From DRWZ01 sp964601505 (GTDB lineage: Bacteria; Calescibacteriota; Calescibacteriia; Calescibacteriales; Calescibacteriaceae): DNA of 14,039 nt. The stretch covers positions 1 through 14,039 of the forward strand of contig CAZRNR010000055.1 of assembly GCA_964601505.1 (NCBI GenBank), given 5' to 3'. The notes under the pieces are model-generated. The model was not told the DNA's origin. It worked only from the letters and a program-made list of their open reading frames with translations, and did not search any database. The translations under genes and the position numbers were made by a program. Of this stretch, positions 4,833 through 12,948 are shown piece after piece (the first letter of the stretch is position 1; every line of letters starts with the position of its first letter).

Positions 4833-7547
4833 ATGTCTCTGCGAACACTTGTTTTCATTTGTTTTTTAATCTTTGAGATTCTGCTTTTCTCTTGTGATAA
4901 GCGTGCTGAGAAATCTTGTTTTAACCCAAAAGCTATTGATTCTCCTGAGATTTTTTCTGAATGCCATTATGGTAGTGGAAAATTCGGGAGATGGATAATT
5001 GACAGCTTTGGTTTGCCTGCTTATGAATATACGCTATCTCAAGAGAAACAAGATATAGCTCTTTGGTGGAATTCAGAAGGAAAAGAACGAAGAGAGCATT
5101 GGCATCAAGTTGGGAATTCGAGGATATCTGCTTTAACCTACAACGATGGATATACTGAGCTTTTCACTCAGGAAGGAGGCTTTAAGTTCATCAATTATTA
5201 TGATGAAAAGGAGAAAAATCTTTCAGGAGGTTTTGCTTATATATACGATGGACAGAATATTTGGGCAAGTGCCTATAAGTATAGACCAGATAAGTCAAGA
5301 ACAACGAGAATATTTGGTATAAACTATTTTTTCTCAGAGATGGAGCATAACGAGATTTCAGTTTCAAGATATATCTTTTCTCCTCAAGATGATTTACCAA
5401 TACTTATTACAGATGTTATCATTAAGAACAATGGAAAGACAAAAAAAGATGTCATTTACTATGAGTATTGGGATGTAAATTTTCATCATATTATTCCAGA
5501 ACTCATAACATCTGGATTGCTTGATAAGACAATACCTGAAAATATTAGAGAGAAAAGAAGAAGATACAACTCTGAATTTTTTCAGAAAGCTTTCATCAGA
5601 GATGGTGTAGCTTTCATTGGAACATACAATAAAAGAAACCAAAATAAAACTAACCAAGATTTTTTCTCTGCTGATTATGATAGAAGTCCTCCTTATGTTT
5701 TCTTATCAGCACTTGATAAATGGAACGATAAATACTCTTCTTTAGAAAATAAAGGCTATATATTTGATCAGAAAGAATTTTTTCAAGCTACAGAGAGACT
5801 TGAATCTTTAGAATTTAACAAAGAAATAAGTGATTTTCCCGGGGAAGGGCAGGGATTAGCTTTAATACATGCGAGGAGAATTAGTATAGAGCCTGGACAG
5901 ATTTTTAAGTTAAGATATGCTTATGGATATACGTATTCTGTTGATGATTTTCAGATTCCTCAAAAATATGAAGAAGAAAATTTGCTTCAGACAGTCATGG
6001 ACTTTTGGAAAAAAAGATTGGTTTATTTTTCTACTGGTGATGATAGTTATATTCAAAGGGAGATGGCATGGCATTCATACTATGTTTTAAGCTCTTCTTA
6101 CTATAGGAAATATTTTGGCTTGCATATAGTGAGTCAGGGAGGTTCCTACCTTTTTATGCACGGGTATGATGGTGCTCCAAGAGATTATTGTATATTTTCT
6201 GTTGCCTTGAATTACATAGATCCTTATTTGTCGAAGGAGATACTGAAATTCATTATGCGGATGACTTATGAAAATGGAGAAATACCTTATGCTAATTATG
6301 GAGATGTATTCCCCGTAAAGATAGACCTCGTAAAACCTTCCGACCTTGATATATTTTTCTTGTGGGCTATTTCGGAGTATTTGCTTTCCACGAGAGACTT
6401 CGGTTTTCTGAATGAAAGGATAAAGTTTTATGATTCGGAAAAAGAGGCAACTGTTTTGGAACACATAAAAGTTTCTTTTAATCACCTTTTTGATGTTGTT
6501 GGTTTGGGAGAAAATGGTCTTATAAAATTCAGAACAGGTGATTGGAGTGATGGAATAAGGTTTTTCGCTGATAATATTGAGGAACTTGAAGTAAGTGGAG
6601 AATCTGTTTTCAATACTGCTTTTGCCGTGGCGGTTCTTCCGAGACTAGCGGATGTTTTAGATAGATTTGATAAGGATTTCTCTTCCAAAATCAGGGAAAG
6701 AACTCAGCAGCTTCTGAATTCTCTACAGAGGACATGGAACGGAAAGTGGTATGTAAGAGGAATATATGGGGATGGGAAAATAATAGGCGATGATAGAATT
6801 TTTCTTGAACCTCAGGTTTGGGCTATAATAGGAGGTGTTGCCGATGTTGAGAAAGCAAAAGTTCTCATAAGTTCCATAAAAAATAACCTTGAGACAGAGC
6901 TTGGTGCTAGGATAGTATATCCACCGAGCGAAGATGTTGAAAAAAGGACTGGTTTATCTCTTGGAACAGATGTGAATGGTGGAATATGGCCAGCTATAAA
7001 TTCTCTTCTTACATGGGCTTACTCACTTTATGATCCAAGTCTTGCATGGGAGTCTTTTAAGAAGAATACACTTTCAAAACATGCTGAGCTTTATCCAAAT
7101 CTTTGGTATGGGATATGGTCTGGACCAGATTCTTATAATTCACCAACGAGTTCAAGACCTGGCGAAGCTGCCGCGCAGTTTGCAACATCTTTGGCAGATT
7201 TTCCTGTAATGAATGTAAATGCTCATGCTAACCCAATTATAGCCCTTTTGAAGCTTTCGGGGATCAGTTCATACAAAGATGGTTTGGAGTTTTCTCCTAA
7301 AATTCAAAAAGATTTTAACCTCAAGCTCCCATATATTGGAATTAAATACAAAGCTAATAAAATAGAAGGATATTTCAAAAGTATAACAGATATTGATGGA
7401 ATGGAAATAAAGATAAAGTTTAGCAGTACACCAAAGGTTGTTAAGGTCAATGGAGTAGAAACAGATTTCTCTTTGTCAGATGATGGTTTTGTCTCATTTT
7501 CAGTTAAACTTTCTTCGGGAGAAACAGTAAGGTGGGAAATCTTTTGA
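4833..7547 (+). CDS. Lipoprotein with GH94-like (former GT36) glycoside phosphorylase/hydrolase architecture
   Basis: The protein has 904 residues. The N-terminus (hydrophobic core about residues 4-19, then LLFSC with Cys21) is a lipoprotein signal peptide, so the enzyme should be exported and membrane-anchored. Residues about 50-400 form the N-terminal beta-sandwich type region of GT36/GH94 proteins, opening with FGRWIIDSFGLPAYEY and HWHQVGN. From about 410 the alpha/alpha-barrel follows: GDWSDG at 569-574 aligns with the GH94 GDWNDG motif, placing Asp573 at the general-acid position; DVNGGIWP (713-720) and LWYGIWSGPDSYNS match the later GH94 blocks. A short C-terminal beta domain ends the protein. 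Family members cleave beta-glucosides such as cellobiose, laminaribiose or chitobiose, usually with phosphate and usually in the cytoplasm. An exported member may act as a hydrolase or on an envelope glycan; substrate unknown. No Shine-Dalgarno precedes the ATG. Confidence 0.8.
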   Translation: MSLRTLVFICFLIFEILLFSCDKRAEKSCFNPKAIDSPEIFSECHYGSGKFGRWIIDSFGLPAYEYTLSQEKQDIALWWNSEGKERREHWHQVGNSRISALTYNDGYTELFTQEGGFKFINYYDEKEKNLSGGFAYIYDGQNIWASAYKYRPDKSRTTRIFGINYFFSEMEHNEISVSRYIFSPQDDLPILITDVIIKNNGKTKKDVIYYEYWDVNFHHIIPELITSGLLDKTIPENIREKRRRYNSEFFQKAFIRDGVAFIGTYNKRNQNKTNQDFFSADYDRSPPYVFLSALDKWNDKYSSLENKGYIFDQKEFFQATERLESLEFNKEISDFPGEGQGLALIHARRISIEPGQIFKLRYAYGYTYSVDDFQIPQKYEEENLLQTVMDFWKKRLVYFSTGDDSYIQREMAWHSYYVLSSSYYRKYFGLHIVSQGGSYLFMHGYDGAPRDYCIFSVALNYIDPYLSKEILKFIMRMTYENGEIPYANYGDVFPVKIDLVKPSDLDIFFLWAISEYLLSTRDFGFLNERIKFYDSEKEATVLEHIKVSFNHLFDVVGLGENGLIKFRTGDWSDGIRFFADNIEELEVSGESVFNTAFAVAVLPRLADVLDRFDKDFSSKIRERTQQLLNSLQRTWNGKWYVRGIYGDGKIIGDDRIFLEPQVWAIIGGVADVEKAKVLISSIKNNLETELGARIVYPPSEDVEKRTGLSLGTDVNGGIWPAINSLLTWAYSLYDPSLAWESFKKNTLSKHAELYPNLWYGIWSGPDSYNSPTSSRPGEAAAQFATSLADFPVMNVNAHANPIIALLKLSGISSYKDGLEFSPKIQKDFNLKLPYIGIKYKANKIEGYFKSITDIDGMEIKIKFSSTPKVVKVNGVETDFSLSDDGFVSFSVKLSSGETVRWEIF

Positions 7548-7577
7548 TTTAGAGCAATCATGATAAAACATTAATAG

Positions 7578-7606
7578 TTTTGAACTTTTATTGTAAGAAC
7601 TAAAAT
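7578..7606 (+). promoter_or_regulatory. Candidate promoter for the SGNH / radical SAM operon
   Basis: In the 66-base gap after the GH94-like gene, TTTTGA (7578-7583) and TAAAAT (7601-7606) are 17 bases apart; TTGAAC (7580-7585) is an alternative -35 at 15 bases. TAAAAT ends seven bases before the ATG at 7614 and there is no Shine-Dalgarno sequence, so the transcript may be leaderless. The DNA is AT-rich and such matches arise easily. Confidence 0.3.
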
Positions 7607-7613
7607 CTATATT

Positions 7614-8615
7614 ATGAAGCCAAGATTTTTCGCATATCTATTTTTATTTATGGTTGTATTCCTATTAATGGAGCTTCTTGTGAGACTATTAATTTTTTAT
7701 GGATATAATTTAGGAATTATAAACTACTATGTTTTTTCAAGTGTTGTAAATTCTCTTAGAAGTTTTAATAAAAATGTTTTGCTTGGTGATGATAAATTGG
7801 TTTATAAATATGCTCCAAATGTAGATTCAAAGATAATAAACACAGAGGATCATAAATATAAGATAAAGACAACCGATATTGGTTTTGGCAACATAGGATT
7901 TAGAGACGATGGAATTTCCGGAGAGGTCTTTGCTGTTGTTGTTGGAGATTCCTTTAGCGCTTGTATTGGAGTAGATTATGAATACTGTTGGGTGGAATTA
8001 TTGGAAAAGGAGCTCGGATGCGACCTTGTGAATATGGGAGTTGAAGGATATAGCTCAATTCAAAAGCTCATTATTCTCAAAGATTATGCTTTAAAGCTTA
8101 ATCCAAAACTGATTATTTTTGACATAAATCTTACAGATCCTCCAGATGATTTTTTCTTTGCTAATAATATGAAACGACCGATCCCGCATCCTATCAACAG
8201 ATTCTATCAAAAAGGAATTGAAGGTTATCTTGCTTCTTATTCACTCTTAAAATTTTTTCTTGACGAAATAAAAGGATACAATATCGGACAAAAATTCAGA
8301 GATTATATTTCTAAATATGGATATGGAATAACATATACGATTTTATCTGTTGAAGAGGCTTATAATATAGCATCTGATTTCGGCATTCCTTTCATTCTGG
8401 TGCTTTTCCATCATATAAAACCCATAATTGATTTTGCGGAGCAAAAAAATATACCATTTATTGATCTTCAGAAAAATTTTGAGAAAAAAGGATTGAAGAA
8501 CCTGTATTTACCAAGAGATGGACATCTTAATGTTCAGGGAAACAAAGCAACCTTTGAAATTATATATGATTTTCTAAAGGATAGAGGTTTTGATACATGT
8601 TTAAGAAAAAGCTGA
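7614..8615 (+). CDS. Membrane-anchored SGNH/GDSL-type hydrolase, first of a tandem pair
   Basis: This is a 333-residue protein. One N-terminal hydrophobic segment (about residues 5-25) anchors a domain expected to lie outside the membrane. Block I is VVGDSFSACIGV with nucleophile Ser113 in G-D-S; block II is NMGVEGYSS; block III is represented by DINLTDPPDD, where the Asn would replace the usual G-x-N-D; block V is PRDGHLNVQGN with Asp302 and His304 as the acid/base pair. The order and spacing fit SGNH hydrolases, which include esterases and glycan O-acyltransferase/deacetylase types. Substrate unknown; the gene neighbourhood suggests a surface glycan or lipid. Residues 98-120 and the flanks are closely similar to the next gene, showing a tandem duplication. 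Its 3' end overlaps that gene by 19 bases. Confidence 0.75.
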   Translation: MKPRFFAYLFLFMVVFLLMELLVRLLIFYGYNLGIINYYVFSSVVNSLRSFNKNVLLGDDKLVYKYAPNVDSKIINTEDHKYKIKTTDIGFGNIGFRDDGISGEVFAVVVGDSFSACIGVDYEYCWVELLEKELGCDLVNMGVEGYSSIQKLIILKDYALKLNPKLIIFDINLTDPPDDFFFANNMKRPIPHPINRFYQKGIEGYLASYSLLKFFLDEIKGYNIGQKFRDYISKYGYGITYTILSVEEAYNIASDFGIPFILVLFHHIKPIIDFAEQKNIPFIDLQKNFEKKGLKNLYLPRDGHLNVQGNKATFEIIYDFLKDRGFDTCLRKS

Positions 8616-9610
8616 AGAGACTTTTTATTATTTTTGTTCTTTCCATATTTGTTTTTTCTGGAGTTGAGATTTTCCTCCGTCTCTTTTTTTATCTTGGATA
8701 CAGATTAGGTTTAGTGGATTTTTTTACTTTTTCTTATGTATCAACAGAAATGAAATCTTTCGGATGCGGACATGATAAATTAATTTCTCACGATAGTGAG
8801 CTTATATATAAGTATCTTCCTAATAAAAGAATTTTATTGAAAACAGATGAATACGAACATTTGATTGAGACTTCTGATGTGGGATTTGGTGATATAGGTT
8901 TTAGAGATAATGGAGTATCGGGGAAAATTTTTGCCGTTGCTGTTGGAGATTCTATTACCGCCTGTATTGGAGTAGAATATGAACACTGCTGGGTTAAAAT
9001 CCTTGAAGATAAAATAAAAGCTGATATAATCAACATGGGTGTCGGTGGTTATTCTTCTATTCAAAAAAAGATTTTAGCTTTTAAATATGCATCAAAGATG
9101 AGTCCAAAGGTTCTCTTCTTTGAAATAAACTTTTCAGATCCTTGCGATGATTTCTTTTTTGCGAATAGAAAAGTTTTTCCAGTTCCTCACCCATTGAACA
9201 GTTTTATTGATCAGGATATAAAAGATTATTTTGTATCCTTAGTTCTTCTGAATTTTTTGGTGGATTATAGGACTTATAATCTTGATAAGAGGTATAGAGA
9301 ATATTATTCTAAGTGTAATTTTGGGATTACTTTAACAATTAAGTCAATAGAGCAGGTTTATGAGTATTTTAGTAAATCTGAAGCTAAATTTATTCTGCTT
9401 GTTTTTCATTCAAATTTTTTCCCAAAAGAGTTGAGAAATTATGTATTTAAAGATTTAAAAAACCGAGCGCATGTTATAGACCTTGAATCAGATGGATTGA
9501 ATATGTATTATCCTAAAGATGGACATCTAAATCAAAACGGAAATGAATTTGTTGCTGAAAAAATATATAGGTATCTTATAGAGAATCACGTTATAGATTT
9601 TGATGACTAA
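8597..9610 (+). CDS. Membrane-anchored SGNH/GDSL-type hydrolase, second of a tandem pair
   Basis: This 337-residue paralogue of the preceding protein has the same layout: an N-terminal anchor (about residues 8-28), block I VAVGDSITACIGVEYE with Ser119, block II NMGVGGYSS, block III EINFSDPCDD, and block V PKDGHLNQNGN with Asp308 and His310. The catalytic serine, Asp and His are therefore kept in both copies, so neither looks like a degraded duplicate. The second copy has a lengthened stretch after the anchor and a cysteine (PCDD) where the first has proline. The start lies inside the 3' end of the first gene, with AGAGG (8583-8587) nine bases upstream of the ATG, supporting coupled translation. 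The radical SAM gene begins ten bases after the stop. Whether the two copies form a heterodimer or act on different substrates cannot be told. Confidence 0.75.
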   Translation: MFKKKLKRLFIIFVLSIFVFSGVEIFLRLFFYLGYRLGLVDFFTFSYVSTEMKSFGCGHDKLISHDSELIYKYLPNKRILLKTDEYEHLIETSDVGFGDIGFRDNGVSGKIFAVAVGDSITACIGVEYEHCWVKILEDKIKADIINMGVGGYSSIQKKILAFKYASKMSPKVLFFEINFSDPCDDFFFANRKVFPVPHPLNSFIDQDIKDYFVSLVLLNFLVDYRTYNLDKRYREYYSKCNFGITLTIKSIEQVYEYFSKSEAKFILLVFHSNFFPKELRNYVFKDLKNRAHVIDLESDGLNMYYPKDGHLNQNGNEFVAEKIYRYLIENHVIDFDD

Positions 9611-9620
9611 ATTCTAAAAG

Positions 9621-11024
9621 ATGAGGATATTACTTGTGAAATCAGATAGTTCTTCTCCATCTTATCTTTCTTCTTGTGCTCCACCATTGGGAATTATGTA
9701 TATTGCTTCATATCTTCGGGAGTATAGAAAAGGTAAAGATGAAATCTCAATTCTGGACATGTATGTGAGCAAGATTGAGCTTGAAGATTTCATAAGGGAT
9801 TTTTCTCCAGATCTCGTTGGAATATCATCTATGACTACGGAAGCTGAAAAGATGTTTAAGATTTGTTCCAAGATAAAACAGATAAACAGAAATATCACGG
9901 TGGTTGCCGGTGGTCCTCATGTGAGTGGATATTTATACCAAGTTATGGATAACAAAAACATAGATTTTGCTGTTCCTTATGAAGGCGAAGAATCTTTCCT
10001 TGAACTTGTGGAGTCTCTTGATACTGGCAAAATAAACGATATACAGGGTGTTGCTATTAGAAATAACGGGAGTATATCTTTCAAACCGAGAGCCTTGATT
10101 GAGAATCTTGATTCAATACCTTTTCCAGCGTATGATCTTATTGATTTGGAGTCATACACAAAGTACAGGTCTCAACTCCCTTTTAGAATTCCAGAAAAGT
10201 ATGCCCTTTTATTTACATCAAGGGGTTGTCCGTTCAGATGTATATATTGTTCAACACCTTTTGGTAAAGCATATAGAGAACATTCTCCAGAAAGAGTTTT
10301 AAGCGAGATAAAAAAGCTTTATTTTGATTTTTCTGTTAAAAATTTCCTTGTAGCGGATGATATATTTAACCTTCGGGAAAAGAGAGTTAATGAAATTTTA
10401 GATCTTATAATATCAAGTGGATTAGAAATAAGACTTTTTTTCACAGGAGGGCTTAGACTTGATTTGATAAACAACAAAGAAACTATATATAAGTTGAAGC
10501 AAGCTGGAACAGTGTATATAAGTTTTGGTTTTGAAACATCTTCTCCAAGGCTTCAGAAGATTATCAAGAGAAATCTTAATATAAAAAAGGTGGAGGAGAA
10601 TATAAGGATTATTGATGAGCTTGGGATTTATTCTCTTGGAACTTTTATGTTCGGATTGCCTCATCAAACCGAGAAAGATATAATAGAAACTATAAAGTGG
10701 GCGGTTTCAAGGCCTATAACAAATGCAATGTTCTTTATTGCGAACCCTCTTGGTGGTTCAGAACTTGCAAACATGTCAAAAGAAAAAATAAAATATAAAA
10801 GCTTTGATGATTTTGGACATTTCATATCTAAAGTGAATGTAAGTGATATATCAAAATGGAGGTTATATATATTTCAGATATTCGCTTATCTTGTGTTTTA
10901 TACATCTCCAAAAAAGATTTTGCGTATCATAAAGCTTTTCCCTTTTAGTAAAAGTTTTCTCATTGAGAATGTTTTTGGTTTTGTAAAATTTCTGGTTCGG
11001 ATGATTTTGAATGCTTTTTATTGA
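9621..11024 (+). CDS. B12-binding-domain radical SAM protein
   Basis: This 467-residue protein has the domain order of cobalamin-dependent radical SAM enzymes. Residues about 1-140 form a Rossmann-like B12-binding domain (MRILLVKSD at the start, PPLGIMYIASYLRE, LVGISSMTTEA, VVAGGPHVSG); the DxHxxG ligand motif is absent, as is usual in this class. The radical SAM core follows with RGCPFRCIYC, in which Cys203, Cys207 and Cys210 bind the [4Fe-4S] cluster, then FFTGGLRLDL, ISFGFETSSPRLQK and TFMFGLPHQT. The C-terminal 60 residues are basic and hydrophobic and may touch the membrane. Such enzymes perform methyl transfers, rearrangements or other radical steps on unactivated carbons, often in lipid, cofactor or glycan synthesis; the reaction here is unknown. 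Ten bases separate it from the SGNH pair, so they form one operon. The 3' end overlaps the converging GT-C gene by seven bases. Confidence 0.85.
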   Translation: MRILLVKSDSSSPSYLSSCAPPLGIMYIASYLREYRKGKDEISILDMYVSKIELEDFIRDFSPDLVGISSMTTEAEKMFKICSKIKQINRNITVVAGGPHVSGYLYQVMDNKNIDFAVPYEGEESFLELVESLDTGKINDIQGVAIRNNGSISFKPRALIENLDSIPFPAYDLIDLESYTKYRSQLPFRIPEKYALLFTSRGCPFRCIYCSTPFGKAYREHSPERVLSEIKKLYFDFSVKNFLVADDIFNLREKRVNEILDLIISSGLEIRLFFTGGLRLDLINNKETIYKLKQAGTVYISFGFETSSPRLQKIIKRNLNIKKVEENIRIIDELGIYSLGTFMFGLPHQTEKDIIETIKWAVSRPITNAMFFIANPLGGSELANMSKEKIKYKSFDDFGHFISKVNVSDISKWRLYIFQIFAYLVFYTSPKKILRIIKLFPFSKSFLIENVFGFVKFLVRMILNAFY

Positions 11025-12679
11025 TTTTCTCTTTCTATTTTTGATATCGTAAAAATTTCATTGTTTCCTCTCGAGAATGACTTTATTTTTCTCAGCTTGA
11101 ATTTATACATCCGAGCTATCTTTTCTATTTCATCATGTGGTTTTATCCAGCTGAAAAGTATGTATCTGCCCTCATTGACTTGGAATATGGCGGGATTAAA
11201 TTTTATTGCACCCCACAGTATCGCATAAGACCAATCATAAACATTTACTTTTCCCTCAGAAATAATATCAAGATTGATAAGAGCTGAAAAGTTTGATATT
11301 TCTTTTATATTGTTCTCAATTAAAAATTTCTTTAGTTCTTCTTGAACTTCCATGTGCGTATATTGTAGAGCAATACCTTCTTTTTTGAGTTTCCCAATGA
11401 ATTTATTTAGTTCTTTTATCTGTGTATAGGCATAGGCTATCATAAAGGTAATAAGGATCAATCCGAAAATTTTCTTTCTGTATTCCCATGAAATTACACC
11501 TAAAGTTGAAATGATGATTGGGAGAACTATTATAAACCTTCTTGGAAATCCATGAGCCGTGAAAGTAATGGATTCGCACAATATATACAGAATTACAATA
11601 GCTAAAAGAGAAATAAGTCTCTTTTCAAAAAAACATAATGTGAAAAGAAATATCGGAATAAGAAAGAATTTAGAAGCAGAATAAGAATAATTTACAGTAA
11701 GATGTGTTCCGTATCCGACCTTCCCAATAATTTCAGCAATATCAATTAAGCCGTTTTTTATTCCTTGTATTATATCAAATCTTTGGGCGTATTGTATTAT
11801 AAATGTTATTGGTGTTCTTGGAAAAAAGGAAAAAAAGGAATTACCTCCAGGTCTTGGTAAATTTTTGTCAAGTTCATAGAATACAAGGCTATGTATGATA
11901 TAAGGTGAGGCAAACAATAATAGAGTTAGTGAAAAGATGGAAATTTTTTTAAGTGTAGCTCTTATATCTTGTGTTGAGAACAAAGTGATAAGTATATACG
12001 GTAATACAAGATTTGCGCCGAACTTAAGATAAGAAAGTATGATTAAACCAGCTGCTATGGAAGATAAAACAAACCTATCTTTAATGGAAAGCAGTATAAA
12101 AATAACAAATAGTAGGTTGCAAAACATGTATGGGAAAGAGGCTGATTGCACAGAAAAAATTATGAATGATGCAGAGACCATAAAGAAAGAGATACCAAAA
12201 AGAATTGAAGGAGTTTTGAAACCTAACTCTTTGAAGATCAAAAATATTACAAAGACTAAAAGGTAAGCAAGAAGAACACACGGTATTCTTGCACTTATCA
12301 CAGTGTATTTTATGTGTAAGAACAAGTTCTGTATTGTGTATGGAGGAAATCCTGCGTGAAACCATATAAGTAATGGAAATGTTTTATCTCCTATGGCAAT
12401 TGAGCTTATTGGAGGAAGACTTTGAGATATTAATTTTGCAAATCCCAGATTCTTGACATAAGCATTGTTGGGAGAATTTTCATACTCGTTAAATAGCTCT
12501 TTATATTCACCTTTATATTTTACTATCCCAACTATCCTGTTTTTACTTTTGTTATATATCTCATCGTCTATTGTTCCGATGATATCTATGTTTTTGACGA
12601 GCTGAAAGGTAAAATATCCCAAAGAAAAGATGAAAACTATGTAGGGTAGTATGATTTTTCCACTTACCTTTGCAAACAT
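11018..12679 (-). CDS. Multi-pass membrane protein, GT-C-like (possible glycosyltransferase)
   Basis: This 553-residue protein has about ten hydrophobic segments. The first (about 10-28) is followed by a loop of about 90 residues containing the acidic cluster DDE (38-40) and HAGFPP, then a basic-proline ARIP before helix two and a run of helices to about residue 420. The last 130 residues look soluble. An acidic motif in the first extracytoplasmic loop and the [RK]-x-P step before helix two are typical of GT-C enzymes that use polyprenyl-phosphate sugars (PMT/ArnT/GT39 group), but the sequence is divergent, so this is a fold-level guess. The ATG at 12679 opens the first hydrophobic segment; no Shine-Dalgarno is present, TAAAAT lies nine bases upstream. 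It is divergent from the SPASM radical SAM gene across 269 bases and convergent with the B12 radical SAM gene. Confidence 0.5.
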   Translation of the reverse strand: MFAKVSGKIILPYIVFIFSLGYFTFQLVKNIDIIGTIDDEIYNKSKNRIVGIVKYKGEYKELFNEYENSPNNAYVKNLGFAKLISQSLPPISSIAIGDKTFPLLIWFHAGFPPYTIQNLFLHIKYTVISARIPCVLLAYLLVFVIFLIFKELGFKTPSILFGISFFMVSASFIIFSVQSASFPYMFCNLLFVIFILLSIKDRFVLSSIAAGLIILSYLKFGANLVLPYILITLFSTQDIRATLKKISIFSLTLLLFASPYIIHSLVFYELDKNLPRPGGNSFFSFFPRTPITFIIQYAQRFDIIQGIKNGLIDIAEIIGKVGYGTHLTVNYSYSASKFFLIPIFLFTLCFFEKRLISLLAIVILYILCESITFTAHGFPRRFIIVLPIIISTLGVISWEYRKKIFGLILITFMIAYAYTQIKELNKFIGKLKKEGIALQYTHMEVQEELKKFLIENNIKEISNFSALINLDIISEGKVNVYDWSYAILWGAIKFNPAIFQVNEGRYILFSWIKPHDEIEKIARMYKFKLRKIKSFSRGNNEIFTISKIERENQ

Positions 12680-12718
12680 TATACTTTGATTTTAAATTTT
12701 TTATTTTATTTATTTTGT

Positions 12719-12731
12719 CCAATGACATTGG
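12719..12731. repeat. Perfect 13-base inverted repeat between divergent genes
   Basis: CCAATG, a central A, then CATTGG form a perfect dyad about 40 bases upstream of the GT-C-like gene, in the 269-base gap it shares with the SPASM radical SAM gene. Position and symmetry would suit an operator for a dimeric regulator. A dyad of this size is expected a few times by chance in 14 kb, so support is weak. Confidence 0.25.
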
Positions 12732-12935
12732 CATTCAATTCATATTGATTCTTAATTTGCTTAATAACTCTTGAAGCCGGGTTCAGCGTTCTGTTCCTTA
12801 AATGTTAATAGGTAAAATTAGGTGTAAGAAAAGATTTGTAATTGTTTGCATGTGTGGTTTTTAGAATGTCGTAAATTCTTGTGATTTGCTTTTGTATGTT
12901 ATCAGACTTTGTGATGGATCTTGATTTTTTTGCTT

Positions 12936-12946
12936 TATATTATAAT
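12936..12946 (+). promoter_or_regulatory. Candidate -10 region for the SPASM radical SAM gene
   Basis: TATATT (12936-12941) ends seven bases before the ATG at 12949, and an overlapping consensus TATAAT (12941-12946) ends two bases before it. There is no Shine-Dalgarno sequence. If the first box is used the mRNA would be leaderless. A -35 element at standard spacing is not evident. Confidence 0.3.
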
Positions 12947-12948
12947 AG

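Noticed and set aside
12770..12797. GGTTCAGC-like stretch reminiscent of a tRNA T-loop
   Set aside because: No acceptor stem, anticodon arm or CCA end can be folded around it.
12706..12804. Minus-strand open stretch of 32 codons with a protein-like composition and a locally GC-richer core near 12775-12790
   Set aside because: It has no start codon, is bounded by stops, and matches no family I can name; it could be a gene relic but this is not supportable.
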